Source of the DNA: a bacterium BMS3Bbin13 | GTDB taxonomy: Bacteria; Pseudomonadota; Gammaproteobacteria; 21-64-14 | Length of the DNA stretch: 53,597 nt | Reading direction: 5' to 3' | Assembly: GCA_002897735.1 (NCBI GenBank) | Contig: BDTW01000030.1 | Span: forward strand, 1 to 53,597 | Shown here: piece by piece, positions 1 to 9,431 of the stretch | Position numbering within the stretch: the first letter of the stretch is position 1 | Layout: every line of letters starts with the position of its first letter | The notes under the pieces: model-generated | What the model saw: only the letters and a program-made list of their open reading frames with translations | What the model was told of the DNA's origin: nothing | Databases searched by the model: none | Program-made: the position numbers and the translations under genes

Positions 1-12
1 TCGGCGCCGATC

Positions 13-2452
13 ATGGTGGCCGCGCTCGCCTTGGCGGTCGTGCTCTGCACCGGTCTGCGGCGCGGCCGCTGGCGCACCAATCTTCTGGAATCCTGGCTCG
101 TGTACGCCGCGGCCTGGGGCACCGTGCTCGCTCTGGCGGCGATCGTACGCGACGCACCGTTGGCACCCGCCGGCGTCGATCTGCTCTACGGGCTGCTGCT
201 GTGGGGGACCTGGGCCGACTTGGCGCCGGCCCTGCGGCGCCGGCACGCGGCGGTGGGATCCGCGCGGATCGACGAGACGGTGGCCGGGTCGATCGCTCGT
301 ATCGCCTCCGAGTACCACGACGACATCGAGGCCGACGAGTGTTTCGGAACGCTGCTCGGCCACCTGCGCGAGGCGACTGAAAGCGGGTACGGGTTCATTG
401 GAGAGGTCCTCGCGGACCGCCAGGGACGGCGTTGTTTCTCGTTGCGTGCGGTGACGACCGATCGCGGATACGCCGCCGACACGATGGAGGTGGACGATCC
501 GCAGACCGCGGTGGGTTCCGTGTGCATCGCCGGCGAGGTGTTGATCCGCAATGCGCAGGGTCCGGACGGCCCCGAGCGCGGTCTGCCGCCGGGTCACCCC
601 CGGATCGATTCCCTGATGGTGCTGCCCCTCTACGCCGGACGCACCCTGGTCGCGGTGGCGACGCTTGCCAACCGCCGCCACGGCTATTCGCCCGAGTGCC
701 TCGAGCGCCTGCAACCCCTTGTACGGCTGTGCGGCACGATGATCCGCGCCTGGGCGGATGCCCGTGAACGACGCGCGGCGCAGGCCGCGGTGCACGGCAA
801 CTTGGCGGCCATGGAGGCGTCCATCGACGGCATGGCCATCGTCGGCGAAGACGGGCTCTTCACCTACGTCAACCGGGCGCACGCGGTGCTGCACGGCTTT
901 CCGAACGGCGCGAAGCTGGTCGGCCGCTCCTGGCAGACGCTGTATGACGAGCGGGAACTGGAATGCTTCCGGCGTGAGATCATCCCGCAATTCATGAAGC
1001 ACCGGCAGTGGCGCGGGGAGTGCGTCGGGCGGCGCGCGGACGGAGAAACCTTCCCTCAAGAGCTGTCCCTCACGGCCATGGCCGACGGGGGGGCGGTGTG
1101 CGTGGTGCGCGACATCACCGAACGCAAGCTTGCCGAAGGACGCATCCATCGTCTTGCACACTACGACGCGCTGACCGGTCTGCCCAACCGGCGGCTGCTC
1201 CACGAACGCCTCGGCCAGGCACTGTTGCAGGCGCGGCGGGCGGGACGCATCCTCGCGGTCCTGTTTCTGGATCTCGACCGTTTCAAATCGATCAACGATT
1301 CTCACGGCCACGAAACCGGCGATGCACTGCTCAAGGCAGTCGGTGCGCGCTTCAGCGAAGCGGTGCGCGGGAGCGACATCGTCGCGCGCATCGGGGGCGA
1401 TGAGTTCGTCGTCGCCTTGACCAACCTGGGCCGCGAGCAGGACGTTGTGGTGGTGGCCGAGAAACTGCGCACCGGCCTGGACGCCCCGATCGCCGGGAAC
1501 GGCGAGACGCTAAAGGTGTCGGTGAGCATCGGAATCAGCATGTGTCCGAACGACGGGACCAAGATCGACGTACTGATCCGCAAGGCCGACGATGCCATGT
1601 GCCAGGCCAAGGCGCGCGGACGTGACGGCTGCGCCTTCTACGGTCAAGCGGTCAATGCCCGTGTGAGCGAGCGCCTGCACCTGGAGAAGTCGCTGCGCCG
1701 CGCCATCGAGCACGGTGAATTCGTCTTGCAGTTCCAGCCCGTAACCGACTTGCCACGAGGGCGCGCGATCGGCGTGGAGGCGTTGCTGCGCTGGGAGCAC
1801 CCGGACCTGGGTCTGGTCTTCCCGTCGAATTTCCTTCCGTTTGCCGAGAAATCGGGCCTGATCGTACCCATCGGGCAATGGGCTCTGGAAGAGGCCTGCA
1901 GGCGGGCACGGATCCTTGCCGAGCAGGGCCTGGGGCGCCTGCACGTCGCGCTTAACCTCTCGGCGCGTCATGGCGGAGAGCGTCGGCGAAGCCCTGCGGC
2001 GCACGGGCGCCGATCCGCACTGCCTCGTCGTCGAGGTGACGGAGGCGATCCTCACCGAACCGGTCGATCCCAACTTGGCGCACAATCTGCGCACCCTGCG
2101 CGAACTCGGTGTGCAGTTGAATCTCGACCATTACGGTACCGGCGCCGTCTCGCCGCCGCAGCTACACCGCTATGCACCGCAGAGCCTGAAGATCGATCGA
2201 CCCTTCATCGGCCCGCTCTTGCGGGATCGGGACTGCGTGCGCGTCACCACGGCGATCATCGCCATGGCCCGGACCCTGGGTATCCGGGTCATCGCCGAAG
2301 GGGTGGAGACGGCCGAACAGCTCGCGCTGCTTCAGGAACAACGTTGTGACGGGGCGCAGGGCCACTATTTGAGCAAGGCCCTGTCCTGGGACGAATGCCT
2401 GGAATGGATCGACGGCCGGCGCGAGACGGCCACGGCATCGCGTGCGGGCTGA
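13..2452 (+). pseudogene. Membrane GAF-PAS-GGDEF-EAL cyclic-di-GMP protein, EAL domain frameshifted
   Basis: A cyclic-di-GMP turnover protein. The N terminus has two or three hydrophobic segments (about residues 1-75), then a GAF-like domain (about 90-255), a PAS domain (about 260-372), a GGDEF domain (about 378-545) and an EAL domain from about 555. GGDEF is intact at 461-465, with an RGSD inhibitory-site motif just before it, so cyclase activity is plausible. EAL is at 589-591. The frame breaks just after NLSAR (about base 1963-1972): frame 1 runs into junk and stops at 2349, while the rest of the EAL domain (VGEALRRTG, KIDRPF, AEGVET) continues in frame 2 to 2452. Relative to the family about five residues are missing there, suggesting a small deletion. 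The usual DDFGTG reads DHYGTG, losing one metal-binding Asp. The frame is open to base 1, so the true start may lie upstream of the window. Confidence 0.8.
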
Positions 2453-2691
2453 TCGTCTCGCGGTCGGTGCGTGCTCGACGCACCCCCCTTTAGCACTCGC
2501 GCTAATGCCGGGGCACCCACTCCCGGTGATGGCGTCAACCCCGGCCGCGCTGTACCCAGTGGTTGCGGATGCAGCGTTCGGTTGACCGCCGCGCCCAGTA
2601 GCGCCGGATCCAGATCCAGTTGTCTCCACGGCGTATCCGGCAACTCCGGATTCGGATGACGCCCGGGGAGAGCGCGCATAGCGTTCCGCTA

Positions 2692-2752
2692 TTGCGCAGC
2701 AACGATTTTCGTTTTATCATTTGCGAAGATATCGAAACAATCGATGCTTCAA
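2692..2752 (+). promoter_or_regulatory. Sigma-70-type promoter and likely operator of the metal-efflux operon
   Basis: TTGCGC (2692-2697) and TATCAT (2715-2720) are separated by 17 bases. Immediately downstream lies an imperfect inverted repeat at 2721-2752, with core ATCGA-N5-TCGAT at 2731-2745 and outer arms related to TTGCGAAG / CTTCAA. It overlaps the start codon of the ArsR-family gene. Placement between the -10 element and the start codon is what is expected of an ArsR/SmtB operator. The operator assignment is inference. The local sequence is clearly more AT-rich than its surroundings. Confidence 0.55.
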
Positions 2753-3141
2753 TGAACCCCTCCGCCAAAGCCATCGCCGGCCCCGTGTGCAAGATCACTT
2801 GCTTCGAGCAAAAAAAGGTCGCGCGGATCAAGGCTAAACTCGCCAAGGAAGAACATCTGCTGCCGAAGTTGGCTGATTTGTACAAGCTGCTGGGCAACAC
2901 CACACGCCTGAAAATCCTGCTCGCGTTGGCGCAAGGTGAACTGTGCGTGTGCGACATTGCGCACGTGCTCGGACTCACCGTAGCGGCGACCTCGCACCAA
3001 TTGAAGTTACTCCGCGATCAGGGATGGCTCGCCATGCGCAACGACGGAAAGATGGTCTATTACCGGCTGCACAGCGAAGGTCTGCTGAAGGTGCTCAAGG
3101 GCGACTTCTCTCTGTTGGCGAAGCGGCTGGCAGGTGCATGA
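2752..3141 (+). CDS. CadC-like ArsR/SmtB family metal-sensing repressor
   Basis: A 129-residue winged-helix repressor of the ArsR/SmtB family. Start chosen at 2752 (MNPSAKAI); the longer open frame upstream reads through the promoter. Two cysteine pairs are visible: C13 and C17 in the N-terminal arm (VCKITCF), and C65 and C67 in the ELCVCD motif before the recognition helix (AATSHQLKLLRDQGW). This four-cysteine arrangement is that of CadC, which binds soft metals (Cd, Pb, Bi) and releases DNA; ArsR proteins that sense arsenite use a different set. Its stop overlaps the start of the outer-membrane efflux gene (ATGA), so it is the first gene of the operon and probably represses it. Actual metal specificity is not shown. 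Confidence 0.85.
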   Translation: MNPSAKAIAGPVCKITCFEQKKVARIKAKLAKEEHLLPKLADLYKLLGNTTRLKILLALAQGELCVCDIAHVLGLTVAATSHQLKLLRDQGWLAMRNDGKMVYYRLHSEGLLKVLKGDFSLLAKRLAGA

Positions 3142-4613
3142 TTCGAAAAGCAATCGAGAAACTTCTGTCGACCGCCGCCATCCTCGGGATGTTGGCGGTT
3201 GTGCCCGGGTGTGCGAGCTATCACCCGCGACCGCTTTCAGCAAAGCAAAGCGCCGCCTCGTTCTCACATCGTTCACTGACCAACGCCGGGCTGCGAGCCT
3301 TCATGCAATCCCGGATCGGATATCCGATTACGCCGTGGCCGCCCAAGACCTGGACGCTAGATCGACTTACCCTGGCCGCGCTGCATTATCATCCGCAACT
3401 CTCGCTCGCCCGTTCCCAGTGGGCCATTGCACGTGCTAAAGCCGTTACGGCGGGCGCCTATCCCAATCCGACGCTCAAGCTCATGCCGTTCCCACAGTAC
3501 ATGAGCAATGCCGCCGCCGGTGTGTCGCCTTGGACGATCGGTCTGTCGGTGGACATTCCGATATTGACGGCCGGGAAGCGTTCATACCGCGTCGCCGAGG
3601 CGCTTGCCCGGGCCCGGGCGGCCCGATTCGATGTGGAGCAAGTCGCGTGGCGGATCAGGGTCAACCTGCGCAAGTCTCTGATCGAACTTTATGCCGCACG
3701 GCGGAAAGCGGAACTCTTAAATACCCGGTCCCAGGATGCCGCGGCATTGCTCGCGGCCCTGAGGCAACGGCTCGCGGCGGGACAAATCTCCCGGTTTCAG
3801 GTGGTGCAAGCGCGGCTCCAATGGACCAACGCCCAGTTGAGCCGCGCGGACGCAAAGACTGCCGAGATCCAGGCTCGCACGGCGCTCGCCGGCGCTCTCG
3901 GCGTGCCGCCCTCGGCGCTGCGCGGCGTACAGATCGATTTTCATACGTTGCAGGTCCTTCCGGCGCCGAAAACGATTCCGCGGATACGATTCGAGACCTA
4001 TGCACTGACCCGGCGACCCGACATCCGCGCAGCGCTGATGCGCTATGCAGCGAGCGAGCAGGCGCTGCAGTTGGAGATCGCGCGCCAGTACCCCAATCTG
4101 CAAGTCGGACCGGGTTATCAGTGGGATCAGGGGGACAGAAGATGGGCGATCGGTCTATCGTTGCGCCTGCCGATCTTCAATCAAAACCAGGGGCCCATCG
4201 CGGAGGCGCGCGCCCAACGCGAAAGGGCGGCTGCCCGGTTTCGCGTACTGCAGGCACAGATCAGGACCCAACTCGACAGCGCATTGGTCGGCTACCGGGC
4301 GAGCTATCACGAGTTGGAACTCGCCCAACATCTGCTCAGCGCCGTTCGAGTGCGGCTCGCTTCGGCGCGTGCCACCTGTCGGGCCGGGGAAACGAGCCGC
4401 GTGGATCTGTTGCGCATCCGATTGGAGGCGCAGAGCGATCAACTGGCGGTCCTGAAGGCGCATATCCGGTCCGAACGGGCGCTGGCAATGCTGGAAGATG
4501 CCTTGGAGCATCCGCTGCATCAGCCAACGCCGGCATCGCGCGCCATCCAGAGGGTGGCATCGCCGCTGCATACCCCATCCAATGCACAGCCTGCGAAGAC
4601 ATCCTCGTCATGA
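3138..4613 (+). CDS. czcC: CzcC-like outer-membrane efflux lipoprotein (TolC/OEP family)
   Basis: Outer-membrane channel of a tripartite heavy-metal RND exporter, 491 residues. Start at 3138 (MIRKAIEK) overlaps the preceding stop by ATGA; a longer frame upstream is a shadow. The signal peptide ends in a lipobox-like VVPGC, so it is predicted to be a lipoprotein. Two OEP repeats follow, with long helical stretches rich in Ala, Arg and Gln typical of the periplasmic coiled-coil barrel, for example around the RYAASEQALQLEIARQYPNL region. Its stop overlaps the start of the adaptor gene by ATGA. The symbol is by family and position; CusC- or CnrC-type members would look alike. Confidence 0.8.
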   Translation: MIRKAIEKLLSTAAILGMLAVVPGCASYHPRPLSAKQSAASFSHRSLTNAGLRAFMQSRIGYPITPWPPKTWTLDRLTLAALHYHPQLSLARSQWAIARAKAVTAGAYPNPTLKLMPFPQYMSNAAAGVSPWTIGLSVDIPILTAGKRSYRVAEALARARAARFDVEQVAWRIRVNLRKSLIELYAARRKAELLNTRSQDAAALLAALRQRLAAGQISRFQVVQARLQWTNAQLSRADAKTAEIQARTALAGALGVPPSALRGVQIDFHTLQVLPAPKTIPRIRFETYALTRRPDIRAALMRYAASEQALQLEIARQYPNLQVGPGYQWDQGDRRWAIGLSLRLPIFNQNQGPIAEARAQRERAAARFRVLQAQIRTQLDSALVGYRASYHELELAQHLLSAVRVRLASARATCRAGETSRVDLLRIRLEAQSDQLAVLKAHIRSERALAMLEDALEHPLHQPTPASRAIQRVASPLHTPSNAQPAKTSSS

Positions 4614-5665
4614 AGCAATGGATCGGCCTCGCACTCGTCGTCCTCGCCGCCGGTTCCAGTGTGGTCTCATGGCCCACGGCCCATGCCGATGAGGAGGGCG
4701 AAGGACCGCCCATTGCGGCGCCGCAGCGTGTATTCGTACGCCACGGGGTCACCTACCTCAGGCTTTCCAAGCACATTCAAAAGGCGATCGGCCTTCAGAT
4801 CGAGGCGCTAAAATTCACCCACTACCGGGCCCGCTTGCAGGCCTATGGTCAGGTGATCGATCTCAATGCCTTGCTTGATTCCTACCAACAACTCGTCAGC
4901 GCGCGGGCGAAGGCCGCCCAATCCAACGTGCAGCTCGATGCCGCGCGCGCCGAATACCGACGACTCGAAGGGCTATACCGACACCATCGCAACGCGTCGG
5001 AAAAGCAGGTCCAGACGGCAGGCGCCAACTGGTTGTCCGATCAGGCGGCGGCCACGGCCGCCGAGACTCGGCTGTCCTCGGTAACCGACCGCCTCGGAGC
5101 CCGGTGGGGCGCAACCATTGCCCGGTGGATGCGCAAGGACAGTCCCTCGTTCCGGTCGCTGACCGACGGCCGAAGTCGATTGCTCGAATTGACACTGCCT
5201 CTGGGAAAAGCGCCGGCTGCAGCACACCGCACTGCGTTGGTTCTGTTGGCCAACGGCACCACGGTTGCAGCCAGCCTCATTTCGCCGTCCCCGGTCGCCG
5301 AACCCGATCTACAGGGGCAGGCCTACTTTTTTCTGGCTACATCGGCTATCGGCCAACTGAACTACCGACTCCGAATCACCGGATTGATCCCTTATGGATC
5401 CAGACATAGCGGCGTGGTCGTTCCGGACTCGGCCGTCGTCTGGTCGCAGGGCAGCGCCTGGATTTATGTCGAGACCCGCAACGGACGCTTTGAGCGCAAG
5501 CCGATTCGTACCGACACGCCCGTACCCGAGGGGTGGTTCCAAACCGACGGTCTGAGCCCCGGCAGCCAAGTTGTCACCCAAGGTGCTGAAGTCCTGTTGT
5601 CGGTGCAGACCCTGGCCGGCGCGCCGAAAGGAAGAGCCGGCGGCGAAGACGCTGACGGGGACTGA
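4610..5665 (+). CDS. czcB: CzcB-like periplasmic adaptor (membrane fusion protein)
   Basis: Adaptor linking the inner-membrane RND pump to the outer-membrane channel, 351 residues. The start at 4610 (MKQWIGLA) overlaps the czcC stop; the frame is open far upstream but that part is antisense to nothing and overlaps czcC. A signal peptide ends near SWPTAHA. The central part has a short alpha-helical hairpin (SARAKAAQSNVQLDAARAEY), followed by beta-barrel and membrane-proximal segments (GVVVPDSAVVWSQGSAWIYV), which is the usual HlyD/MFP signature. It is at the short end for CzcB and lacks an obvious metal-binding N-terminal His-rich tract. Three bases separate it from the pump gene. Confidence 0.8.
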   Translation: MKQWIGLALVVLAAGSSVVSWPTAHADEEGEGPPIAAPQRVFVRHGVTYLRLSKHIQKAIGLQIEALKFTHYRARLQAYGQVIDLNALLDSYQQLVSARAKAAQSNVQLDAARAEYRRLEGLYRHHRNASEKQVQTAGANWLSDQAAATAAETRLSSVTDRLGARWGATIARWMRKDSPSFRSLTDGRSRLLELTLPLGKAPAAAHRTALVLLANGTTVAASLISPSPVAEPDLQGQAYFFLATSAIGQLNYRLRITGLIPYGSRHSGVVVPDSAVVWSQGSAWIYVETRNGRFERKPIRTDTPVPEGWFQTDGLSPGSQVVTQGAEVLLSVQTLAGAPKGRAGGEDADGD

Positions 5666-5668
5666 CCA

Positions 5669-8600
5669 ATGCTCAGGTACATTGTCACCGCCTCGCTGCG
5701 GCATCGCTGGGTAGTGCTGGCTCTGGCCGGCATGTTGGTCATCTATGGTGGTTACCGCCTCGGCGCTGCGCAATACGATGTATTCCCCCAGTTCGCCCCG
5801 CCTCGGGTCGTGATCCAGACCGAGGCGCCGGGACTCGCACCCAGGCAAGTCGAGCAACTCATCACCACCCCCATAGAAAGTGCCGTGAGCGGTGTACCCG
5901 GTATCCAATCGTTGCGCTCCGGTTCGATTTTGGGCTTGTCGGTCATTACCGCGATCTTCGACCCGAACACCGATATTTATCGTGATCGCCAGGTGGTGGG
6001 GGAACGGATTTCCGCCGTCTCAGGCCAATTGCCGACCAGCGCCAAATCCCCGGTGATGACTCCCCTGATCTCGTCGACCGGCAAGGTGCTGGTCGTGGGG
6101 CTGACGTCCAAGATCCGCTCTCCGATGGACGTACATACGTTGGCCCAATGGACCGTGCGGCCCCGGCTGCTGGCGGTCAAAGGTGTGGCCAACGTGGTAG
6201 TCACCGGCGGTGAGGTGCGCCAGCTGCAAATTCAGTTGCACCCGAAAAAACTGGTGCAGTACGGGCTGTCCGTTGAAGACGTCACTTCCGCCGCGCGGCG
6301 AGCGACCGGTATACGCGGTACGGGGTTCATCGATACGCGCAATCAACGCATCGAACTGCAGACCCAAGGCCAGTCGCTCAGCCCGGCCGCCCTGGCCGAC
6401 ATTGTGCTGACCACTCGGCACGGGGTGCCCGTCACGCTTGGGGACGTTGCCCGCGTCCGGGCGGCACCCGCACCGCCCGTCGGAGCCGCGCTCATCAATG
6501 GCCGGCCCGGCGTCGAATTGAGCATTTTCGAGCAGTACGGCGCCAACACGGTGCAGGTTACGCAGCGCCTTGAGAAAGCACTACACGACCTGCAGCCCGT
6601 GCTCAAGGCCGCTCACATTCGGATGTGGCCCAATCTGTTCCGACCGGCGACGTTCGTCCATCGCTCCATCGACCATCTGCGCTCCACCTTGGCGATCAGC
6701 GGCTTCCTGGTCGTCACGGTGTTGTTCTTTTTCTTGTTCAACTGGCGTACGGCCCTCATTTCGCTGGCCGCGATCCCGCTGTCGCTGCTGACGGCGACCC
6801 TGGTGCTGGACCTGTTGAACTACACGCTGAACACCATGACTCTTGGGGGCTTAGCCATCGCCGTCGGCCTGCTCGTCGACGATGCAGTCATTACCGTCGA
6901 GAACATCTATCGCCGCCTGCGCGAAAACCAAGCCGCGCCCCGACCTCGTCCGGTGTTTCGCGTCATCCGCGACGCCACGTTAGAAGTGCGCAGCGCCGTC
7001 GTCTATGCCACATTCGCTATCGCCATGGTTTTTATTCCGGTGCTCACGCTGCCTGGCGTGGCCGGACGCCTCTTCGGGCCATTAGCCTACGCCTACATCG
7101 TGGCCACGTTGGCTTCGCTCGGGGTTGCGCTGACGGTAACGCCGGCACTGAGCTTTTGGCTATTGGCACGCGGCGAGCCCAAGTCACACGAACCGCCGCT
7201 GATTGGTTGGCTGAAGCCGCGCTACGGTCGTTTGCTTGGCCATATCGAACGACATTATCGCCTCGTGGCCGGAACCGTAGTGCTGGCCACGGTCGCCGGA
7301 TTGGCCGTGACACCTTTCCTCGGTGCCCGCTTTATCCCCGAACTCAATGAGGGGCATTTCATCGTGCGCATGACCGAGGCCGCCGGCACATCGTTGGACC
7401 AAAGCGTGGCCCTCGGAAAAACCGTGGCACGCGCTCTGTTGCAGTTGCCCTATGTCCGCTCGGTCGCCCAGAAGATCGGTCGCGCACCGCAAGCCGAAGA
7501 TGTCCTGGGGCCGAACTCCAGCGAATTCGACGTGGACCTCAAGCCGCTCACCGGAACCCAGTCACGGGTGGCCCGGCGTGCGATCGAAAATACCCTGGCC
7601 GACATTCCGGGTGCGAACTTTTCGCTCAAAACCTTTCTGTCTGCACGCATCGAAGAAACCGTCTCTGGCCAGATGGTCCCTGTCGTGATACACGTTTTCG
7701 GTAACCGCCTGGAGACGATGAACAGGAATGCCGAGGTCATCGTCCGGATATTGCGCCAAATGCCCGGGGCAGACGGTGTCCAACTGCAAGCGCAGCCTAC
7801 CAGCCCGAAGATTATCGTGAAATTGCGACCTTCCGCTTTGAAGCGGTGGGGTTTTCATCCGCTGGACGTACTGGATACATTGCATACCCTCTATGCCGGA
7901 GATGTGGTAGGCCAAATCTATGATGCAGACCGTATCTTCGATGTTTCGGTTATCCTGCCACATAAGGATCGCTCCAGCGTGGCCGACGTGGGTAACCTGC
8001 TGCTCAAAAGTTCGAGCGGTGTCTACGTGGCGCTCAAACAGATTGCGCGCCTGCATATGGCCACCTCGCCCACAACTATCCTGCACGAAGGGGGGCGGCG
8101 CGTGGTCACAGTGACTGCAAACGTGCTGGGCCGCGACGTAGCGTCGTTCGTGGCACAAGCGAGACGGCGCATCGCACAGATCGTTCACCTGCCCGCCGGC
8201 AGCTACGTGGAGTATGCGGGTACCGCGCAAGCCCAGATGCAGTCCAGGCGACGCCTTCTCGTCAGCGCATCGATCGCGGCGATATTCATCGTTCTGCTGC
8301 TCTCTTTGGTGCTCGCTTGGCCGCGTAATCTTCTGCTGATCCTGGTCAATCTTCCCTTCGCTCTGGTCGGCGGTGTGCTGTCCGTATTGGCGTTTTTGGG
8401 GGGCACCCTGTCCATGGGCGGCATGGTTGGATTCGTGGCCGTTTTCGGCATCACCCTGCGTAACTCCATCATGCTCATCGCTCACAACGAACACCTGGTC
8501 CGTAAGGAGCATGTTGCATGGGGGCCGAAGACGGCCATCCGCGCCGCCCAGGAGCGGATGGCCCCGATTCTGATGACCGCATTAGTCACGGCGTTCGGCC

Positions 8601-8764
8601 TCTTGCCGCTCGGTCTCTCCAGCGAAGCGCCCGGCAACGCGATCGAGGGACCCATGGCCATCGTAATTCTGGGCGGCCTGGTGACCTCGACGGTGCTGAA
8701 CTTGCTGGTTATGCCGGCGTTGTCCTTACGTTATGGTCGGTTTGAGGATTCCCGGGGTTCTTAG
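5669..8764 (+). CDS. czcA: CzcA/CusA-like heavy-metal RND efflux pump
   Basis: Proton-driven inner-membrane transporter of the HME-RND family, 1031 residues, with the usual two halves of six membrane helices and two large periplasmic loops. The TM4 motif reads AVGLLVDDAVITVEN (398-412): D404 and E411 correspond to the conserved proton-relay Asp and Glu of CzcA, but the first Asp of the CzcA DFGxxVD motif is Ala, as in the CusA-type (monovalent-cation) and some other subfamilies. Substrate therefore cannot be read as Co/Zn/Cd with confidence; the CadC-like regulator argues for a soft metal. This is the last gene of the operon; no terminator was recognised after it. The following 242 bases to the convergent yciA gene hold nothing I can name. 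Confidence 0.85.
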   Translation: MLRYIVTASLRHRWVVLALAGMLVIYGGYRLGAAQYDVFPQFAPPRVVIQTEAPGLAPRQVEQLITTPIESAVSGVPGIQSLRSGSILGLSVITAIFDPNTDIYRDRQVVGERISAVSGQLPTSAKSPVMTPLISSTGKVLVVGLTSKIRSPMDVHTLAQWTVRPRLLAVKGVANVVVTGGEVRQLQIQLHPKKLVQYGLSVEDVTSAARRATGIRGTGFIDTRNQRIELQTQGQSLSPAALADIVLTTRHGVPVTLGDVARVRAAPAPPVGAALINGRPGVELSIFEQYGANTVQVTQRLEKALHDLQPVLKAAHIRMWPNLFRPATFVHRSIDHLRSTLAISGFLVVTVLFFFLFNWRTALISLAAIPLSLLTATLVLDLLNYTLNTMTLGGLAIAVGLLVDDAVITVENIYRRLRENQAAPRPRPVFRVIRDATLEVRSAVVYATFAIAMVFIPVLTLPGVAGRLFGPLAYAYIVATLASLGVALTVTPALSFWLLARGEPKSHEPPLIGWLKPRYGRLLGHIERHYRLVAGTVVLATVAGLAVTPFLGARFIPELNEGHFIVRMTEAAGTSLDQSVALGKTVARALLQLPYVRSVAQKIGRAPQAEDVLGPNSSEFDVDLKPLTGTQSRVARRAIENTLADIPGANFSLKTFLSARIEETVSGQMVPVVIHVFGNRLETMNRNAEVIVRILRQMPGADGVQLQAQPTSPKIIVKLRPSALKRWGFHPLDVLDTLHTLYAGDVVGQIYDADRIFDVSVILPHKDRSSVADVGNLLLKSSSGVYVALKQIARLHMATSPTTILHEGGRRVVTVTANVLGRDVASFVAQARRRIAQIVHLPAGSYVEYAGTAQAQMQSRRRLLVSASIAAIFIVLLLSLVLAWPRNLLLILVNLPFALVGGVLSVLAFLGGTLSMGGMVGFVAVFGITLRNSIMLIAHNEHLVRKEHVAWGPKTAIRAAQERMAPILMTALVTAFGLLPLGLSSEAPGNAIEGPMAIVILGGLVTSTVLNLLVMPALSLRYGRFEDSRGS

Positions 8765-9006
8765 CAGCCGCCTTCCTACCGATTTCTCGGGAGCCTGTCG
8801 GGCTTGGGTGTTCGTAGCGAGGCGCGTGAGAGGCGGGGTGATCAACTTGGGCCTGAGCAAGATGGCCGCGCCCTGTCCCGGCACGACCTATGCCAACCGG
8901 CCTGGTTACAGGCGCACCCTATGCACGACGGGTGTAGTGGACCTGGGACGAAATCCGTGGCGGTGGTGTCGATCAAGAAGGGCACCGCGCCTCGGGGGCC
9001 GAAATC

Positions 9007-9429
9007 TCACGGCTCGCCGACCCCCGGCGGGTCGACGGCGCGCGGGCGACGGTGCTCGTCGAGCGCGACGTAGGTGATACGCGCCTCGGCGACCTTGATG
9101 TGATCGCCTATGCCCTGCAGGCCGCGGTCGCGTTCGACGAAGACCTCGACGTCGGCGGTGAGCGAGGTGTTGCCCACGCGCACGACCTTGGCGTAGAAGC
9201 TCACCAAATCGGCGACGTAGACGGGTTCCAGAAAGACGAAGGAATTGACCGCGACGGTGACCACGCGTCCGCGCGCGCGCCGGTAGGCGGCGATGCTGCC
9301 GGCCACGTCCGCCTGCGCCATCAGCCAACCGCCGAAGACGTCGCCGGCGGCGTTGGTGTCGCGCGGCATCGGCGCAACGCGCAGGGCCAGTTCCCCGCGG
9401 TCGGAATCGGCCGTCTCGCCGATGATCAT
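9007..9429 (-). CDS. yciA: YciA-type acyl-CoA thioesterase (hotdog fold)
   Basis: Hydrolyses acyl-CoA to free acid and CoA in the cytoplasm; 140 residues, the normal size for single-hotdog YciA enzymes. The family signature TNAAGDVFGGWLMAQADVAG is near the N terminus (Asn, Asp and the Gly-rich turn at the catalytic helix). The start MIIGETAD lies two bases after the stop of the acyl-CoA synthetase gene, so it is the last member of the fad operon. It may recycle CoA or relieve build-up of acyl-CoA during beta-oxidation; that role is inference. Upstream extension of the frame overlaps the synthetase gene and is not used. Confidence 0.85.
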   Translation of the reverse strand: MIIGETADSDRGELALRVAPMPRDTNAAGDVFGGWLMAQADVAGSIAAYRRARGRVVTVAVNSFVFLEPVYVADLVSFYAKVVRVGNTSLTADVEVFVERDRGLQGIGDHIKVAEARITYVALDEHRRPRAVDPPGVGEP

Positions 9430-9431
9430 CT

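Noticed and set aside
2453-2691. Short frames on both strands between the GGDEF gene and the metal operon
   Set aside because: No ribosome sites and no family resemblance; treated as intergenic.
8765-9006. Possible IS end: GGAGCCTGTCGGG at 8790, similar to GGAGTCTGTCGGA at 34336
   Set aside because: Twelve-base similarity without a transposase fragment, target duplication or inverted partner; insufficient to call an element.
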